Shown: piece by piece, positions 18,301-26,176 of the stretch | Layout: every line of letters starts with the position of its first letter | Numbering within the stretch: position 1 is the stretch's first letter | Assembly: GCA_938041035.1 (NCBI GenBank) | Contig: CALHYX010000034.1 | Coordinates: 17,929-81,928 of the forward strand | Direction of reading: 5' to 3' | Length of the DNA stretch: 64,000 bases | Origin: an uncultured Acidimicrobiales bacterium | GTDB lineage: Bacteria; Actinomycetota; Acidimicrobiia; Acidimicrobiales; SHLQ01 | Made by a program: the position numbers and the translations under genes | The notes under the pieces: model-generated | Database searches by the model: none | What the model was told of the DNA's origin: nothing | What the model saw: only the letters and a program-made list of their open reading frames with translations

Positions 18301-18560
18301 AGCGTGTAGTGGCGAGTGCTGTTGTCGATGGCGCCGTCAAGGCGTTTACGCACCTGAGCAAGGGTATTTCGCAGGCTCGCCTCCCAGGTTCCGGGCGGCC
18401 CCGACGGCCAGATGGCGTCGGCCATCGCTCCGGCGGGGATCCCGACGGGCCCGGCCGCGACGAGCAGCGCCAACACCAGCCGCTGCCGGGGAGCCAGGGG
18501 CGCGCCATCATCGCCGATCGCGACTTCGTCGAGCACGCGGACGCGATAGTCGTGGTTCAC
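15351..18560 (-). CDS. Large BTAD/SARP-type regulator with degenerate ATPase
   Basis: The protein has 1069 residues. Residues 5-95 form a winged-helix DNA-binding domain (VLDEVAIG, LRNTLAQVRKRLDG). Residues 100-235 form a BTAD-like helical domain. An ATPase-like region follows: the Walker A position reads GPPGGGATR (near 280), lacking the invariant Lys, while Walker B is intact (LVLMIDDCHRLD, near 365). The rest is helical TPR-like repeat. It is related in architecture to the regulator at 6207 but lacks the C-terminal HTH-like tail. The missing Lys suggests it may bind nucleotide weakly or not at all. The gene lies 245 bases downstream of the FHA-like gene on the same strand. Confidence 0.9.
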   Translation of the reverse strand: MNHDYRVRVLDEVAIGDDGAPLAPRQRLVLALLVAAGPVGIPAGAMADAIWPSGPPGTWEASLRNTLAQVRKRLDGAIDNSTRHYTLTLPTESVDLWRFEALAEAPADVWDDNLALLETRVPFAAVELSDSLRFATDRFNEVRRQVLVRLASGGGAIDPRVLRILLEDVQRNEFDETLAYLAVSGLVAEGRVGDAREVLDEFADRFRAGMGRSVGAELRALRAELSQQHPFGESAGAEQPVRPAIVRAAMERRLSEHRQEQVVAAVDAVSAKPDPVALAVVVGPPGGGATRFGAGMAAEFHDRGALVLAPPTPPAPGEPFGPFSAAFADLRQAVARAPNVSADETSFGAMIMTRAVAAIESVAADRPLVLMIDDCHRLDSQSIRLLHLLLGTTIRGQLTLVLAGREPEPGSDWAQLVRRARDSDSSVITEVPPLATDEILPLIAAVWPDAPHHARRRLAGEIHRRSLGRPELVHGLIQGVDPYGYTLTEAGEPHHARFVDQIAGLDTTARTVLAAATVLGGEFHFAEAEAITEQPAKRLESRLLELLAEELLVDTNMPGRFAIPKAAIREAITVVTPAALLREMHVRAGELSQDVHQVAEHSFQAHTRLPADEVVTRLVRSAEAFLAAGALPEAARRFAQAESMPAEMAQSAQVSHAMVLEHLGAAPKAADVRRRAFERALADNRPADALAAATVGLPVAEPTNGDIERVDQLRRIKVQTLPTDLRFAHALHLSRQLSLLGRVISAQNWAETAAELASTPDEAADAAYNVWFSRLVSEHPDQRTRHLAGIDIDEVSRPVACRVLHTMVLDFFEIGDLDRAGDALAALNKAAQVEPEPLRIWHGALLAASLAFTRGRWGEAEELSVDAERLGNNYRIGPTAPGRASHLFISLERAGELSQFLALFDLAPPEITDTDAGRAAYATALFDVGRVDEAIAVAEPFLGGLLERPNYHVIAVVTAMARVAAAISDAELRSKARALMESRQQSAVMVGAGAACLGPADRALAYLVDDPEPLIAGIEFADRAGMGTWSVSLRAERARWTGDRALMAEAELLRADFDLPASVVGPPLT

Positions 18561-18805
18561 GACGAGCGGCTGTGCAACGGACGGGGACAGCGGGTCACAG
18601 CGAGGTCCACCAGCGGGAGGGAAGGCAACGGTTTGGCGCGCCCCGGGCTGGTGGTTGCCGTCACCACACCCGGGGCATGCCGGCGCGAGCTAGTCCCGCG
18701 CACCGGCATAGTCATAAAGAGCGAACTGCAATCATGGTGCAACTATTTGCCGCATGTCCGCCCAGAGGTCCAAACGATCGTGCAAAAAAGGGCTTCCGGT
18801 TTGTA

Positions 18806-19576
18806 TTACGGTCGGCTGGTTTCGTGGTTGAGGGGCGAGGCCGCCAGGTCGGCCCTGGTCACCACTCCACACGCGATTGCGGTGTCCACAAGGAGGTGCC
18901 GAAGACTCGACAGGGCGATTTCGGGTGCCGCGTCGCGCATGGCCTGCAGCCCGAGACGGTCGCGCGCTCGGGCCAGACGCCGTTCGACCATCTTCGGAGT
19001 CGCGCCCGGGTCAGCACCGCTGTTGATCAGCCGAGCGGCCACCTGATCGTCGTTCAACAGCACCATCTCCGACGCATCTCGCAGGCGCGCCTCACAGAGC
19101 GCCAAAAGCGTGACGAAGTAGAGCCGATCTTTATCGAGGTCGCTCGCTCGCACGGTCGTGATCGTGTTGGCCCACGTCGAAGACTCCGCGGCATCAAAGC
19201 GCGCTCGTACCGCGAGTTCGATCCGTTCGGTGGCGGTGAGCATCAGCTCCAACCGGGCATGATTCCAGGCGATCGACGCACTGTCGCGGCGCTCGAGGGT
19301 GGGATGGGCGGCCGACCGGGGTTCGAGTTCGTGGAATCCACTCCCATCGAGGTCGACCACGCGTAGGGGGACAAACCGGCTCAGGTTCTGCACGATCCAG
19401 GAGTTTTCCGCGGCCACGATCACCCCCGCGGTCCTGCTCATGCGTTCATCGTTGGTCAGGACCAATTGTCGCGTGCTGTCGGGCAGCGGCCGCCGTCCGA
19501 AGCTCAGGCTCTCACCCGGGCGCAACCTCGTCGTCCGGTTCTGCCCCACCGACTCGACATCAAGCCACTGCATCAT
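18806..19576 (-). CDS. FHA-like domain protein with C-terminal HTH-like region
   Basis: The protein has 256 residues; ATG 19576 and 19573 are adjacent start choices. Residues 5-105 resemble a divergent FHA fold (LRPGESLSFGRR, NDERMSRTAGVIV, NSWIVQNLSRFVPLRV). The C-terminal part is helical and resembles sigma-4/HTH-like segments: DKDRLYFVTLLALCEARL, then ATPKMVERRLARARDRLG. It ends with LRHLLVDTAIACGVVTRADL, a tail also found in the protein at 25463 (LADFAVERGIVTAADL). The two are therefore paralogous in layout. FHA domains bind phosphothreonine, so a Ser/Thr kinase substrate role is plausible. The divergent gene is the M28 peptidase. Confidence 0.75.
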   Translation of the reverse strand: MMQWLDVESVGQNRTTRLRPGESLSFGRRPLPDSTRQLVLTNDERMSRTAGVIVAAENSWIVQNLSRFVPLRVVDLDGSGFHELEPRSAAHPTLERRDSASIAWNHARLELMLTATERIELAVRARFDAAESSTWANTITTVRASDLDKDRLYFVTLLALCEARLRDASEMVLLNDDQVAARLINSGADPGATPKMVERRLARARDRLGLQAMRDAAPEIALSSLRHLLVDTAIACGVVTRADLAASPLNHETSRP

Positions 19577-19813
19577 CGTCGTCCACCCACCTTGGTTGCG
19601 CTCTCATCGCGTCGAGATTGCGGCAACCGGAACCGCGACGACGGCTCCCGTAAGGGACCTTACCCGCCGCCACCGGTCGCGCAAGACCTCCTATGCCATG
19701 ACGCTCGCGCGACCGGCCCGACGGGTGGTCCTGACGCCCGGTACGGTCGGCGCCCAAGCGCGGGCATGTTCATCCACCGCACCTCGTTACCGGTGCAACT
19801 ACAGGAGGTTGTC

Positions 19814-21448
19814 ATGATCAGGACCACACTCGCGCGTCGGGCACGAGTAGTGCTTGCGTCGCTCTTCAGTGTTGCGTTGCTCGCCGCGCTCATGCCGGGG
19901 GTCGCCGCAGCGCAGGACACCCAGCACGTGCAGACCGAGTCGAAGTCTCCAAGAACATGTAACGGCGACTCACTCGACTCGACGAAGACGCTCCTCCAGT
20001 GCGTAAACGCCGCCGACGCGTTCCGGCACCTCAAGAAGTTCCAGCAGTTCGCAGATGAGAACGGTGGCACCCGGGCGTCGGGAACGCCGGGTTACGACGC
20101 GTCAGCCGACTACGTCGCCGAGCTGATGGAAGCGGCCGGTCTCGATGTCGAGCGTCAGGAATTCGAGTTCACGGTGTTCACCGAGATCTCCTCATCACTC
20201 ACCGCCGACGGGGCTGATGTCGAAACGCAGACGATGAGCTTCTCCGGGTCGGGCACCATCGACGCGGCCAACGTGATCGCCGTCGACCTCGATCTGGGGC
20301 CAGGCAACAGTTCGAGCTCCGGGTGTGAGCCGACCGACTTCGACGGGCTCGATTTCTCCGGCGACAACGACCTCGCGTTGATGCAGCGCGGTGCCTGCGC
20401 CTTCGGCGACAAGGCGGTCAACGCCGAAGCCGCCGGCGCGGAAGCCGCCATCATCTTCAATCAGGGCGACACCGATGACCCCGGCCGTCAAGACATCATC
20501 AACGGCACGCTCGGCGTTGTCGTCGGTATCCCGGTGCTGGACCTGTCCTATGCCAACGGACTGCTGATCAACGACGCGACCGACGTGGGTCTGGCCGCAG
20601 AAACGACGAATGTGACGTCGACGACCGAGAACATCATCGCCGACATGCCGGGCGCCAACCCCGACAACGTGGTGATGGCCGGCGCTCACCTCGACTCCGT
20701 CGAAGACGGCCCGGGCGTACAGGACAACGGCAGTGGGTCAGCGGCCCTGCTCGGCATCGCGTTGGAACTCGCAGGAGCCGACTACACGCCGAACAACACC
20801 TTACGCTTTGCCTGGTGGGGAGCTGAGGAGTCCGGACTCATCGGGTCGAACGAATACGTGTTCAACCCCGACTTTGGCCTCACCGACCCCGAGTACGACG
20901 CGCTGGCGCTGTACCTGAACTTCGACATGGTTGCCTCGCCGAACTACATCTTCGGGGTCTACGACGCGGATCAGTCGTCGTTCGAAGCACCGGTACCCGT
21001 TCCCGAAGGATCCGAGGCGATCGAGGACGTGTTCGAGGCCTACTACTCGCGCCGCAACATCCCCTACGACGACTCGGAGTTCTCCGGGCGCTCGGATTAC
21101 CAGGCGTTTATCGACGTCGGTATTCCGGCCGGCGGCTTGTTCACCGGAGCCGAGGAAATCAAGACCGACGCTCAGGTAGCGCTGTGGGGCGGAACGGCGG
21201 GCGATCAATTCGACCCCTGCTACCACATTGCCTGCGACACCATCGACAACGTGAGTCGAGGTGCCCTGAACGTCAACATCGATGCGATCGCCTACGCGAT
21301 CTTCAACTTCGCGGGTACCACCGAGGCCGTGAACGGCGTCGCCGGCATCAAGCCGAACGGCATCGATCCCGACAAGGTGCGAATCGACGGCCCGGCCATG
21401 ACCTTCGCCGAGGGTGGAGGCGGTCACAACGACCACGTGCGTTCCTAA
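19814..21448 (+). CDS. Secreted M28-family aminopeptidase with PA domain
   Basis: The protein has 544 residues. ATG 19814 lies five bases after AGGAGG (19803-19808); the open frame further upstream is not supported. A Sec signal peptide covers residues 1-34 (VVLASLFSVALLAALMPG). A protease-associated domain is inserted in the N-terminal half (DLALMQRGACAFGDKAVNAE). The M28 zinc site is complete: H in AGAHLDSV (about 291), D in VQDNGSG (about 303), E pair in WWGAEESG (about 336), D in NFDMVAS (about 371) and H in CYHIACD (about 471). The family releases N-terminal residues from peptides, as Streptomyces griseus aminopeptidase does. A hairpin terminator follows. Confidence 0.95.
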   Translation: MIRTTLARRARVVLASLFSVALLAALMPGVAAAQDTQHVQTESKSPRTCNGDSLDSTKTLLQCVNAADAFRHLKKFQQFADENGGTRASGTPGYDASADYVAELMEAAGLDVERQEFEFTVFTEISSSLTADGADVETQTMSFSGSGTIDAANVIAVDLDLGPGNSSSSGCEPTDFDGLDFSGDNDLALMQRGACAFGDKAVNAEAAGAEAAIIFNQGDTDDPGRQDIINGTLGVVVGIPVLDLSYANGLLINDATDVGLAAETTNVTSTTENIIADMPGANPDNVVMAGAHLDSVEDGPGVQDNGSGSAALLGIALELAGADYTPNNTLRFAWWGAEESGLIGSNEYVFNPDFGLTDPEYDALALYLNFDMVASPNYIFGVYDADQSSFEAPVPVPEGSEAIEDVFEAYYSRRNIPYDDSEFSGRSDYQAFIDVGIPAGGLFTGAEEIKTDAQVALWGGTAGDQFDPCYHIACDTIDNVSRGALNVNIDAIAYAIFNFAGTTEAVNGVAGIKPNGIDPDKVRIDGPAMTFAEGGGGHNDHVRS

Positions 21449-21487
21449 GTGCGGCGTAGCGCTGACCAGTAGCGCTCGGTAATGGTT

Positions 21488-21519
21488 GAGGGCACCTTGC
21501 GAACCCGTGGGGTGCCCTC
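21488..21519 (+). terminator. Hairpin terminator after the M28 gene
   Basis: GAGGGCACC (21488-21496) pairs perfectly with GGTGCCCTC (21511-21519) around a 14-base loop, 40 bases after the peptidase stop. The next gene starts at 21565. No clear T-run follows (GCCGCGTTGTT). Confidence 0.55.
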
Positions 21520-21564
21520 GCCGCGTTGTTACAGGTCGGTGCGAGCACCGCCGAATATCACAGG

Positions 21565-23862
21565 ATGCCGTTCACCGTCCCGCAACGAATGTTCGAGGCA
21601 TCAAACGGCCGCGACCAGGTGGCTGATCGCCTCGGGACCAAGGTTGGTCGGGTCTACCTCATCAATCGGGCGCTCTCGAATGCCGTCCTCGCCATCCTGG
21701 TGTTGATCCTGCCGTTCGAGGTCTCCGACGCGGGTCGCCTCATCGCCGCCGGCGCCATCTTGTGCAACGTCCCGCTGACGATGCTCGTCGAACGGCTCTT
21801 CCCGAACCGCCTGTCCGACGTCGTTGGCAACCTCACCGCAATAGTCACGACCACCGGGATCGCACTGGGCATTCCTGCGATCTGGCACCCGGGCTTTCTC
21901 GTCGTGGCCGCCCTGATCGTCAGTTCGATCGCCACCCATTCGCGCCGGGTGATCGCCGCCCAACTCATTCCCGCAGCCACCTCTTTCGCCGTAGTAGGTG
22001 CCATCACCTCGGTCGCCGGTTGGTACCTTTCAATCTTCGCGCTGCTGGTCATCACGGTTGCGATCGACGCGTACCACCGGCAGTGGCGAGCTCTACGCGC
22101 CGTCACCGACGCCCGGTACGACGCCATGGTCGACGCCGCGGGCCTGTTCTTCTGGGAGATCGACATCGAAACCGGAGTCGTCGTGTCGATCACCGGCGAC
22201 ACCCAGGCCCTCCTCGGCCGAGCGCCGAGCGACATCGTCGGTGGAGATTGGCGCGATCTGGTTCCCGAACACGAGATCATCGACGGCAAGACGATCGAGT
22301 CGACCACCACCACGGACCAGGACTCGGTGCTGCACACCGAGCTCATCCACGTCGACGGACGGCGACTCGCGTTCCGCCACCTCATGCGCACATCCAGCGA
22401 CGGCCTCATACTCCAGGGCGCCGCCGCTGAGATCAGCGAACTGGCTGCCGCGTCGCGAACGATTCGTCACCAGGCCGAACACGACAGCCTGACCGGCCTC
22501 GGGAACCGCGCCCTGCTCATGACCACGCTCGAGCGGGCGTTGGAACGCCGGCGCGACGACGAACAACTGGCGCTGCTCTTCCTCGACCTCGACCGATTCA
22601 AGGAGGTAAACGACACCCTCGGTCACGACTATGGCGACCGCTTGCTGGCCGTCCTCGCCGAACGGCTCGACAACTCGATAGATGTCGACCTCGTCGCCCG
22701 CCTCGGCGGCGACGAGTTCGCCTTTGTTGCCGCCGCGACCGACGAGGCGACCGCCCTCGAACTGGCGACGGCCATCGCCGAGCTGGTCGATGAACGGGTG
22801 CAACTCGCCGGGGTGTCAATCTCGGTTTCGGCCTCGATCGGTGTCGCCATCGCTCCCGACGACGGCACTACCCCCGAAGAGCTGATGAAGAACGCGGACA
22901 TCGCCATGTACGCGGCCAAGAAGCGCGGTGCGGCGGTACGCCGATTCGAGACGGCCCCGCACGAACTGTCCATGGAACGCCTACGCCTGGCGTCGGAGCT
23001 GTCCGATGCGCTCCAATCCGGCCAGTTCAAACTCTGGTTCCAACCCAAGGTAGACCTCGCCCGCAACGCGATCGGCGGAGCAGAGGGGCTCGCCCGCTGG
23101 GAGCACCCGACCATGGGTACGCTCAAGCCGGACCGTTTCCTCGGGCTCATGATGGTCTCGGGCCACTACCAGGCCTTTACCGATCAAATGATCGAACAGG
23201 CCGTAACCTTCGCCCGTCGATGCGCCGACGAGGGCTCCCCGATCGAAGTCGCCGTCAACCTCAGCGCGATGAGCTTCTTCGATGAGGATCTTCCCGAACG
23301 CGTGCACGCGGCTCTCGAGGTCCATGGAGTAGCGCCGGAACGACTCACCCTCGAGATAACCGAAGCGGACTTTCTCGACGACCCCACGACCCACCGGCCG
23401 GTCTTTCGGGAATTGGCCGAACTCGGCGTTCGGCTCGCGATCGACGACTTTGGTGTCGGGTACTCCTCGCTCAGCCGGCTCCGCCGGTTACCGGTCACGG
23501 AACTGAAGATCGACCAATCGTTCGTCCGCGGCCTGCTCACCGGGCCGGAGGATCGCATCATCGTGCGCACGATCCTCGCCCTGGCCGCGGTGTTCCGACA
23601 CCACACCGTTGCCGAGGGCATCGAGACCGAAGCGGAGGCCAACGCACTGCGAGAAATGGGATGCGCGGTGGGCCAGGGCAACTTCTTCGGCGAGCCCATG
23701 CCCGCAGATGCGCTGGTGGAGACCCTCCGTCAGCAGCCGACGGCGGGGCTACTCGCACCCTCGTTGCCGGCCGGGCGAACAGCTGTCGATACCAGCGCCG
23801 CCCCAGACACGATCGGCGTTGCCGACCCCATCGATCGAATCATCACCCCGGCCACCGAATAG
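21565..23862 (+). CDS. Membrane GGDEF-EAL cyclic-di-GMP enzyme
   Basis: The protein has 765 residues from ATG 21565; a TTG at 21526 is an alternative. Residues 30-170 hold about five transmembrane helices. A PAS-like segment (about 185-290) leads to a GGDEF domain with LGGDEF at 380-385 and no RxxD I-site before it. The EAL domain has EGL in place of EAL (E507), with the other phosphodiesterase residues kept: NLS, LEITE, DDFGVGYSSL, LKIDQSFV, EGIETEAE and GQGNFFGEP. It is therefore likely able to make and break c-di-GMP, with net activity unknown. The last 114 bases are antisense to the end of the DUF1996-RTX gene. Confidence 0.93.
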   Translation: MPFTVPQRMFEASNGRDQVADRLGTKVGRVYLINRALSNAVLAILVLILPFEVSDAGRLIAAGAILCNVPLTMLVERLFPNRLSDVVGNLTAIVTTTGIALGIPAIWHPGFLVVAALIVSSIATHSRRVIAAQLIPAATSFAVVGAITSVAGWYLSIFALLVITVAIDAYHRQWRALRAVTDARYDAMVDAAGLFFWEIDIETGVVVSITGDTQALLGRAPSDIVGGDWRDLVPEHEIIDGKTIESTTTTDQDSVLHTELIHVDGRRLAFRHLMRTSSDGLILQGAAAEISELAAASRTIRHQAEHDSLTGLGNRALLMTTLERALERRRDDEQLALLFLDLDRFKEVNDTLGHDYGDRLLAVLAERLDNSIDVDLVARLGGDEFAFVAAATDEATALELATAIAELVDERVQLAGVSISVSASIGVAIAPDDGTTPEELMKNADIAMYAAKKRGAAVRRFETAPHELSMERLRLASELSDALQSGQFKLWFQPKVDLARNAIGGAEGLARWEHPTMGTLKPDRFLGLMMVSGHYQAFTDQMIEQAVTFARRCADEGSPIEVAVNLSAMSFFDEDLPERVHAALEVHGVAPERLTLEITEADFLDDPTTHRPVFRELAELGVRLAIDDFGVGYSSLSRLRRLPVTELKIDQSFVRGLLTGPEDRIIVRTILALAAVFRHHTVAEGIETEAEANALREMGCAVGQGNFFGEPMPADALVETLRQQPTAGLLAPSLPAGRTAVDTSAAPDTIGVADPIDRIITPATE

Positions 23863-25356
23863 GTCGTCCGCCCAGTAGCCGCCCGTGAGCACATCGTCAC
23901 CGGCGCCGCCGTGGATCAGGTTGCCGTTATCCGACCCGGAGAGCGTGTCGGCTCCCGGGCCACCGAACAACTGGTCCTCGCCCGCACCACCTTCGACAAC
24001 ATCGTCGCCTCCGTTGCCCTGCACGAAATCATCTCCAGGGCCGGCATCGATGACATCGGCATCCGGACCTCCCCAAATCTCATCGTCACCCGAACCTCCG
24101 GTGACCCGGTCCGCCCCACCACCGGCGCAGATGATGTCGAATCCCCCGCCGCCATCGATGACATCGTCGCCGCCAAACGCCTGGATGACATCGTCACCCG
24201 AGGTTCCCACGATGTTGTCGTTGCGCTGCGTGCCCACAATCGTGGCCGGCCTACCGTTGCAGTGAGGTCCCGGCTGCCCCATGACCCGTGCCTTTGGGAT
24301 GCGGCGACTACCGAGCGCCATCAGCCGATCGAGAATTCGGCCGTCTCCGAGCGAACCGTTCGCGCAGTCGCGCTCCTCGCGGATGCACTTCGTCGTCCAG
24401 AGATCGAGAATGGACTGATCCCATCCGTTCATCCAGTCGGCGTGGAGCGTGGAACCGCCCGGCAACATCCCGTCGGGCTTGTGGTCCGACGAGAGGTACC
24501 AACCCGACGACGGGACATCGCGCACGCCCCATTCAAACTGGAGCGAAATCTCGGGAACCGCCACCGGATGCGTAGCCGGGCACCCGCTGTTCCCGAACCG
24601 GTCGTACTCGATGTAGGCCATGTGGCTCTGATGGTCGGGGGCATCGAGGTTCCGACCGTCCCAACACGAGGGGAAGTTCACCGACATCCGGATGGTGTCG
24701 CCCGGCTGGCACACCGGAATGGTGTCGCTTCGATCGACGTCGAACGACCAGTCGTTGCATCGCCAGTAGGCGATGGTCTGATACTGCTCGGGAGCGCCCG
24801 TGGCATCACCGGCAACGATCTTGAGACCGGCCGGAAGGGTGGCGACATCGCTGTTCGGCGAATCGGCGAGGTGCTTGTAGTAGATGTCCGTGCGGTCGGG
24901 CAGTCGGGGCGCTCCCCGGCCATCGAACACCGCTGGCATCCAGTAAGCAGACTTGTTGAACCGCGTTCCCTGGCAGGTCGAGTTCCCTTTCGTGCGCAGG
25001 GTCTCCGGGGTGCTGAAAGCGTCGGCCGCGGTGTTGCCGAAGAAGAAGTGCTGATGGGCTGCACCGGTTTGATTCGGGTGCACGATCGGATCATCGAACG
25101 AGCTGTGCGAAAACGCGCAGAAGGTGCGGAAGTTGCTCTGACCGACCTCGATGGGCGGCGGACTCGGATCGGTACCAATGGTCGCCGAAGCCCCGGACGG
25201 AACGCCCACGACCAGGGCGGCGAGGGTGGCGAGGGCGAGGAGGGCTCGCGACGCGATCCGCCGGCGGCGCATCGGGCGCCAAAGCGCGGGCCGAAGCACG
25301 GTGGCGACGGATACCGGGGAAGAGGTCGGGCGGGGGGTCGGATCAGAACTGCTCAC
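23749..25356 (-). CDS. Secreted DUF1996 protein with C-terminal RTX repeats
   Basis: The protein has 535 residues from GTG 25356, with GGAG upstream. A long basic leader and hydrophobic core (ALLALATLAALVVGVPSG) form the signal peptide. Residues 70-330 match DUF1996: NFRTFCAFSHSSFDDPIVHP, HQHFFFGN, AYWMPA, PSCWDGRNLDAPDHQSHMAY and LHADWMNGW. This domain is known from secreted fungal and actinobacterial proteins but has no clear function. Residues 385-525 are RTX nonapeptides (GGDDVIDGG, GGAGDDVLTG). A basic Cys-containing tail ends the protein. The gene ends inside the convergent GGDEF-EAL gene. Confidence 0.9.
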   Translation of the reverse strand: MSSSDPTPRPTSSPVSVATVLRPALWRPMRRRRIASRALLALATLAALVVGVPSGASATIGTDPSPPPIEVGQSNFRTFCAFSHSSFDDPIVHPNQTGAAHQHFFFGNTAADAFSTPETLRTKGNSTCQGTRFNKSAYWMPAVFDGRGAPRLPDRTDIYYKHLADSPNSDVATLPAGLKIVAGDATGAPEQYQTIAYWRCNDWSFDVDRSDTIPVCQPGDTIRMSVNFPSCWDGRNLDAPDHQSHMAYIEYDRFGNSGCPATHPVAVPEISLQFEWGVRDVPSSGWYLSSDHKPDGMLPGGSTLHADWMNGWDQSILDLWTTKCIREERDCANGSLGDGRILDRLMALGSRRIPKARVMGQPGPHCNGRPATIVGTQRNDNIVGTSGDDVIQAFGGDDVIDGGGGFDIICAGGGADRVTGGSGDDEIWGGPDADVIDAGPGDDFVQGNGGDDVVEGGAGEDQLFGGPGADTLSGSDNGNLIHGGAGDDVLTGGYWADDLFGGRGDDSIDGVGNADRVWGGAGIDSCSPGRQRGCE

Positions 25357-25439
25357 AGGAGCTCCTTCACTTTTCTCCGACGCCGAAGACGTCGGGCTAC
25401 GCCCACCCGATCAGTGAATCCCAACCCGGCCACGCTGTC

Positions 25440-25459
25440 ACCGGGTCGTGCGACCCGGT
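25440..25459 (-). terminator. Compact hairpin after the FHA-like gene
   Basis: ACCGGGTC (25440-25447) and GACCCGGT (25452-25459) pair perfectly around the loop GTGC, just beyond the stop of the reverse-strand gene at 25463. It is a good candidate terminator for that gene, before the DUF1996-RTX gene upstream region. Confidence 0.5.
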
Positions 25460-25462
25460 CGG

Positions 25463-26176
25463 TCAGCCGTCGGGTGTGAGCAACGCCAGGTCAGCTGCGG
25501 TCACGATGCCGCGCTCGACGGCGAAGTCGGCCAATCGGAGCCGACGAAGCTTGGCCACCTCACCCTGATCGCCTCGCAATCCGGCCACGCCGGCCCTGTC
25601 GAGTTTGGCGCACAAATTGTCGAGCTTCCGGCCGACCTTCGACGGCTTCCACCCGAGGCGCTGACCAATCTGGCGGTTCGTGGGTAGATCGCCGGCGGTA
25701 ATCGGGCCATCGAGGCGTCGTTCGGCCAACGAGACGAGCAGAAGGAACTGCTCCTCGTTGAATACGAGGTGGCCGGTGGTGAGTGTCGGTTCGGCTTCGA
25801 CGACCGCCACCGATCCCCCTTCGGGCTCGACGTGGGCCGGATCGAACACCTCAATCCGGTAGTTCGCCGCGCCGGCCGAAAACGACACCGCGCACCGAGC
25901 AAAGGGAAGGGCGATCGTCGTCCCCGGTGCCACTCGGGTGAACGACGCCCCGGCGAGATCGGCCACAACGAATGATGCCGAGCGGCCGTCGTTGCGCAGC
26001 CACCACCGGCCTGCGTCGTGGGCAAAGGTGCCCTGCACCCGGTGAAGTTCTCGGTTGGCGCTGTCGATCACGATCGACCCGGCTCGTCCGAATGTGAACG
26101 GAAACCCCGGTTGAGCCTCCCAGGTCGCGTCGGCGAATGTAACCATGAGGGGGCCGGGCTGGCTGACCGATGACAT
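25463..26176 (-). CDS. FHA-like domain protein with C-terminal HTH-like region
   Basis: The protein has 237 residues from ATG 26176, chosen because AGAGG lies nine bases upstream; ATG 26185 and 26146 are alternatives. Residues 10-110 look like a degenerate FHA fold (GFPFTFGRAGSIVID, NRELHRVQG, WWLRNDGRSASFVVAD). A helical segment follows (NEEQFLLLVSLAERRLDG) with an HTH-like stretch (PTNRQIGQRLGWKPSKVGRK). The C-terminal LADFAVERGIVTAADLALL resembles the end of the protein at 18806. It is divergent from the Ser/Thr kinase with overlapping start regions, which suggests that the kinase may phosphorylate or recruit it. Confidence 0.75.
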   Translation of the reverse strand: MSSVSQPGPLMVTFADATWEAQPGFPFTFGRAGSIVIDSANRELHRVQGTFAHDAGRWWLRNDGRSASFVVADLAGASFTRVAPGTTIALPFARCAVSFSAGAANYRIEVFDPAHVEPEGGSVAVVEAEPTLTTGHLVFNEEQFLLLVSLAERRLDGPITAGDLPTNRQIGQRLGWKPSKVGRKLDNLCAKLDRAGVAGLRGDQGEVAKLRRLRLADFAVERGIVTAADLALLTPDG

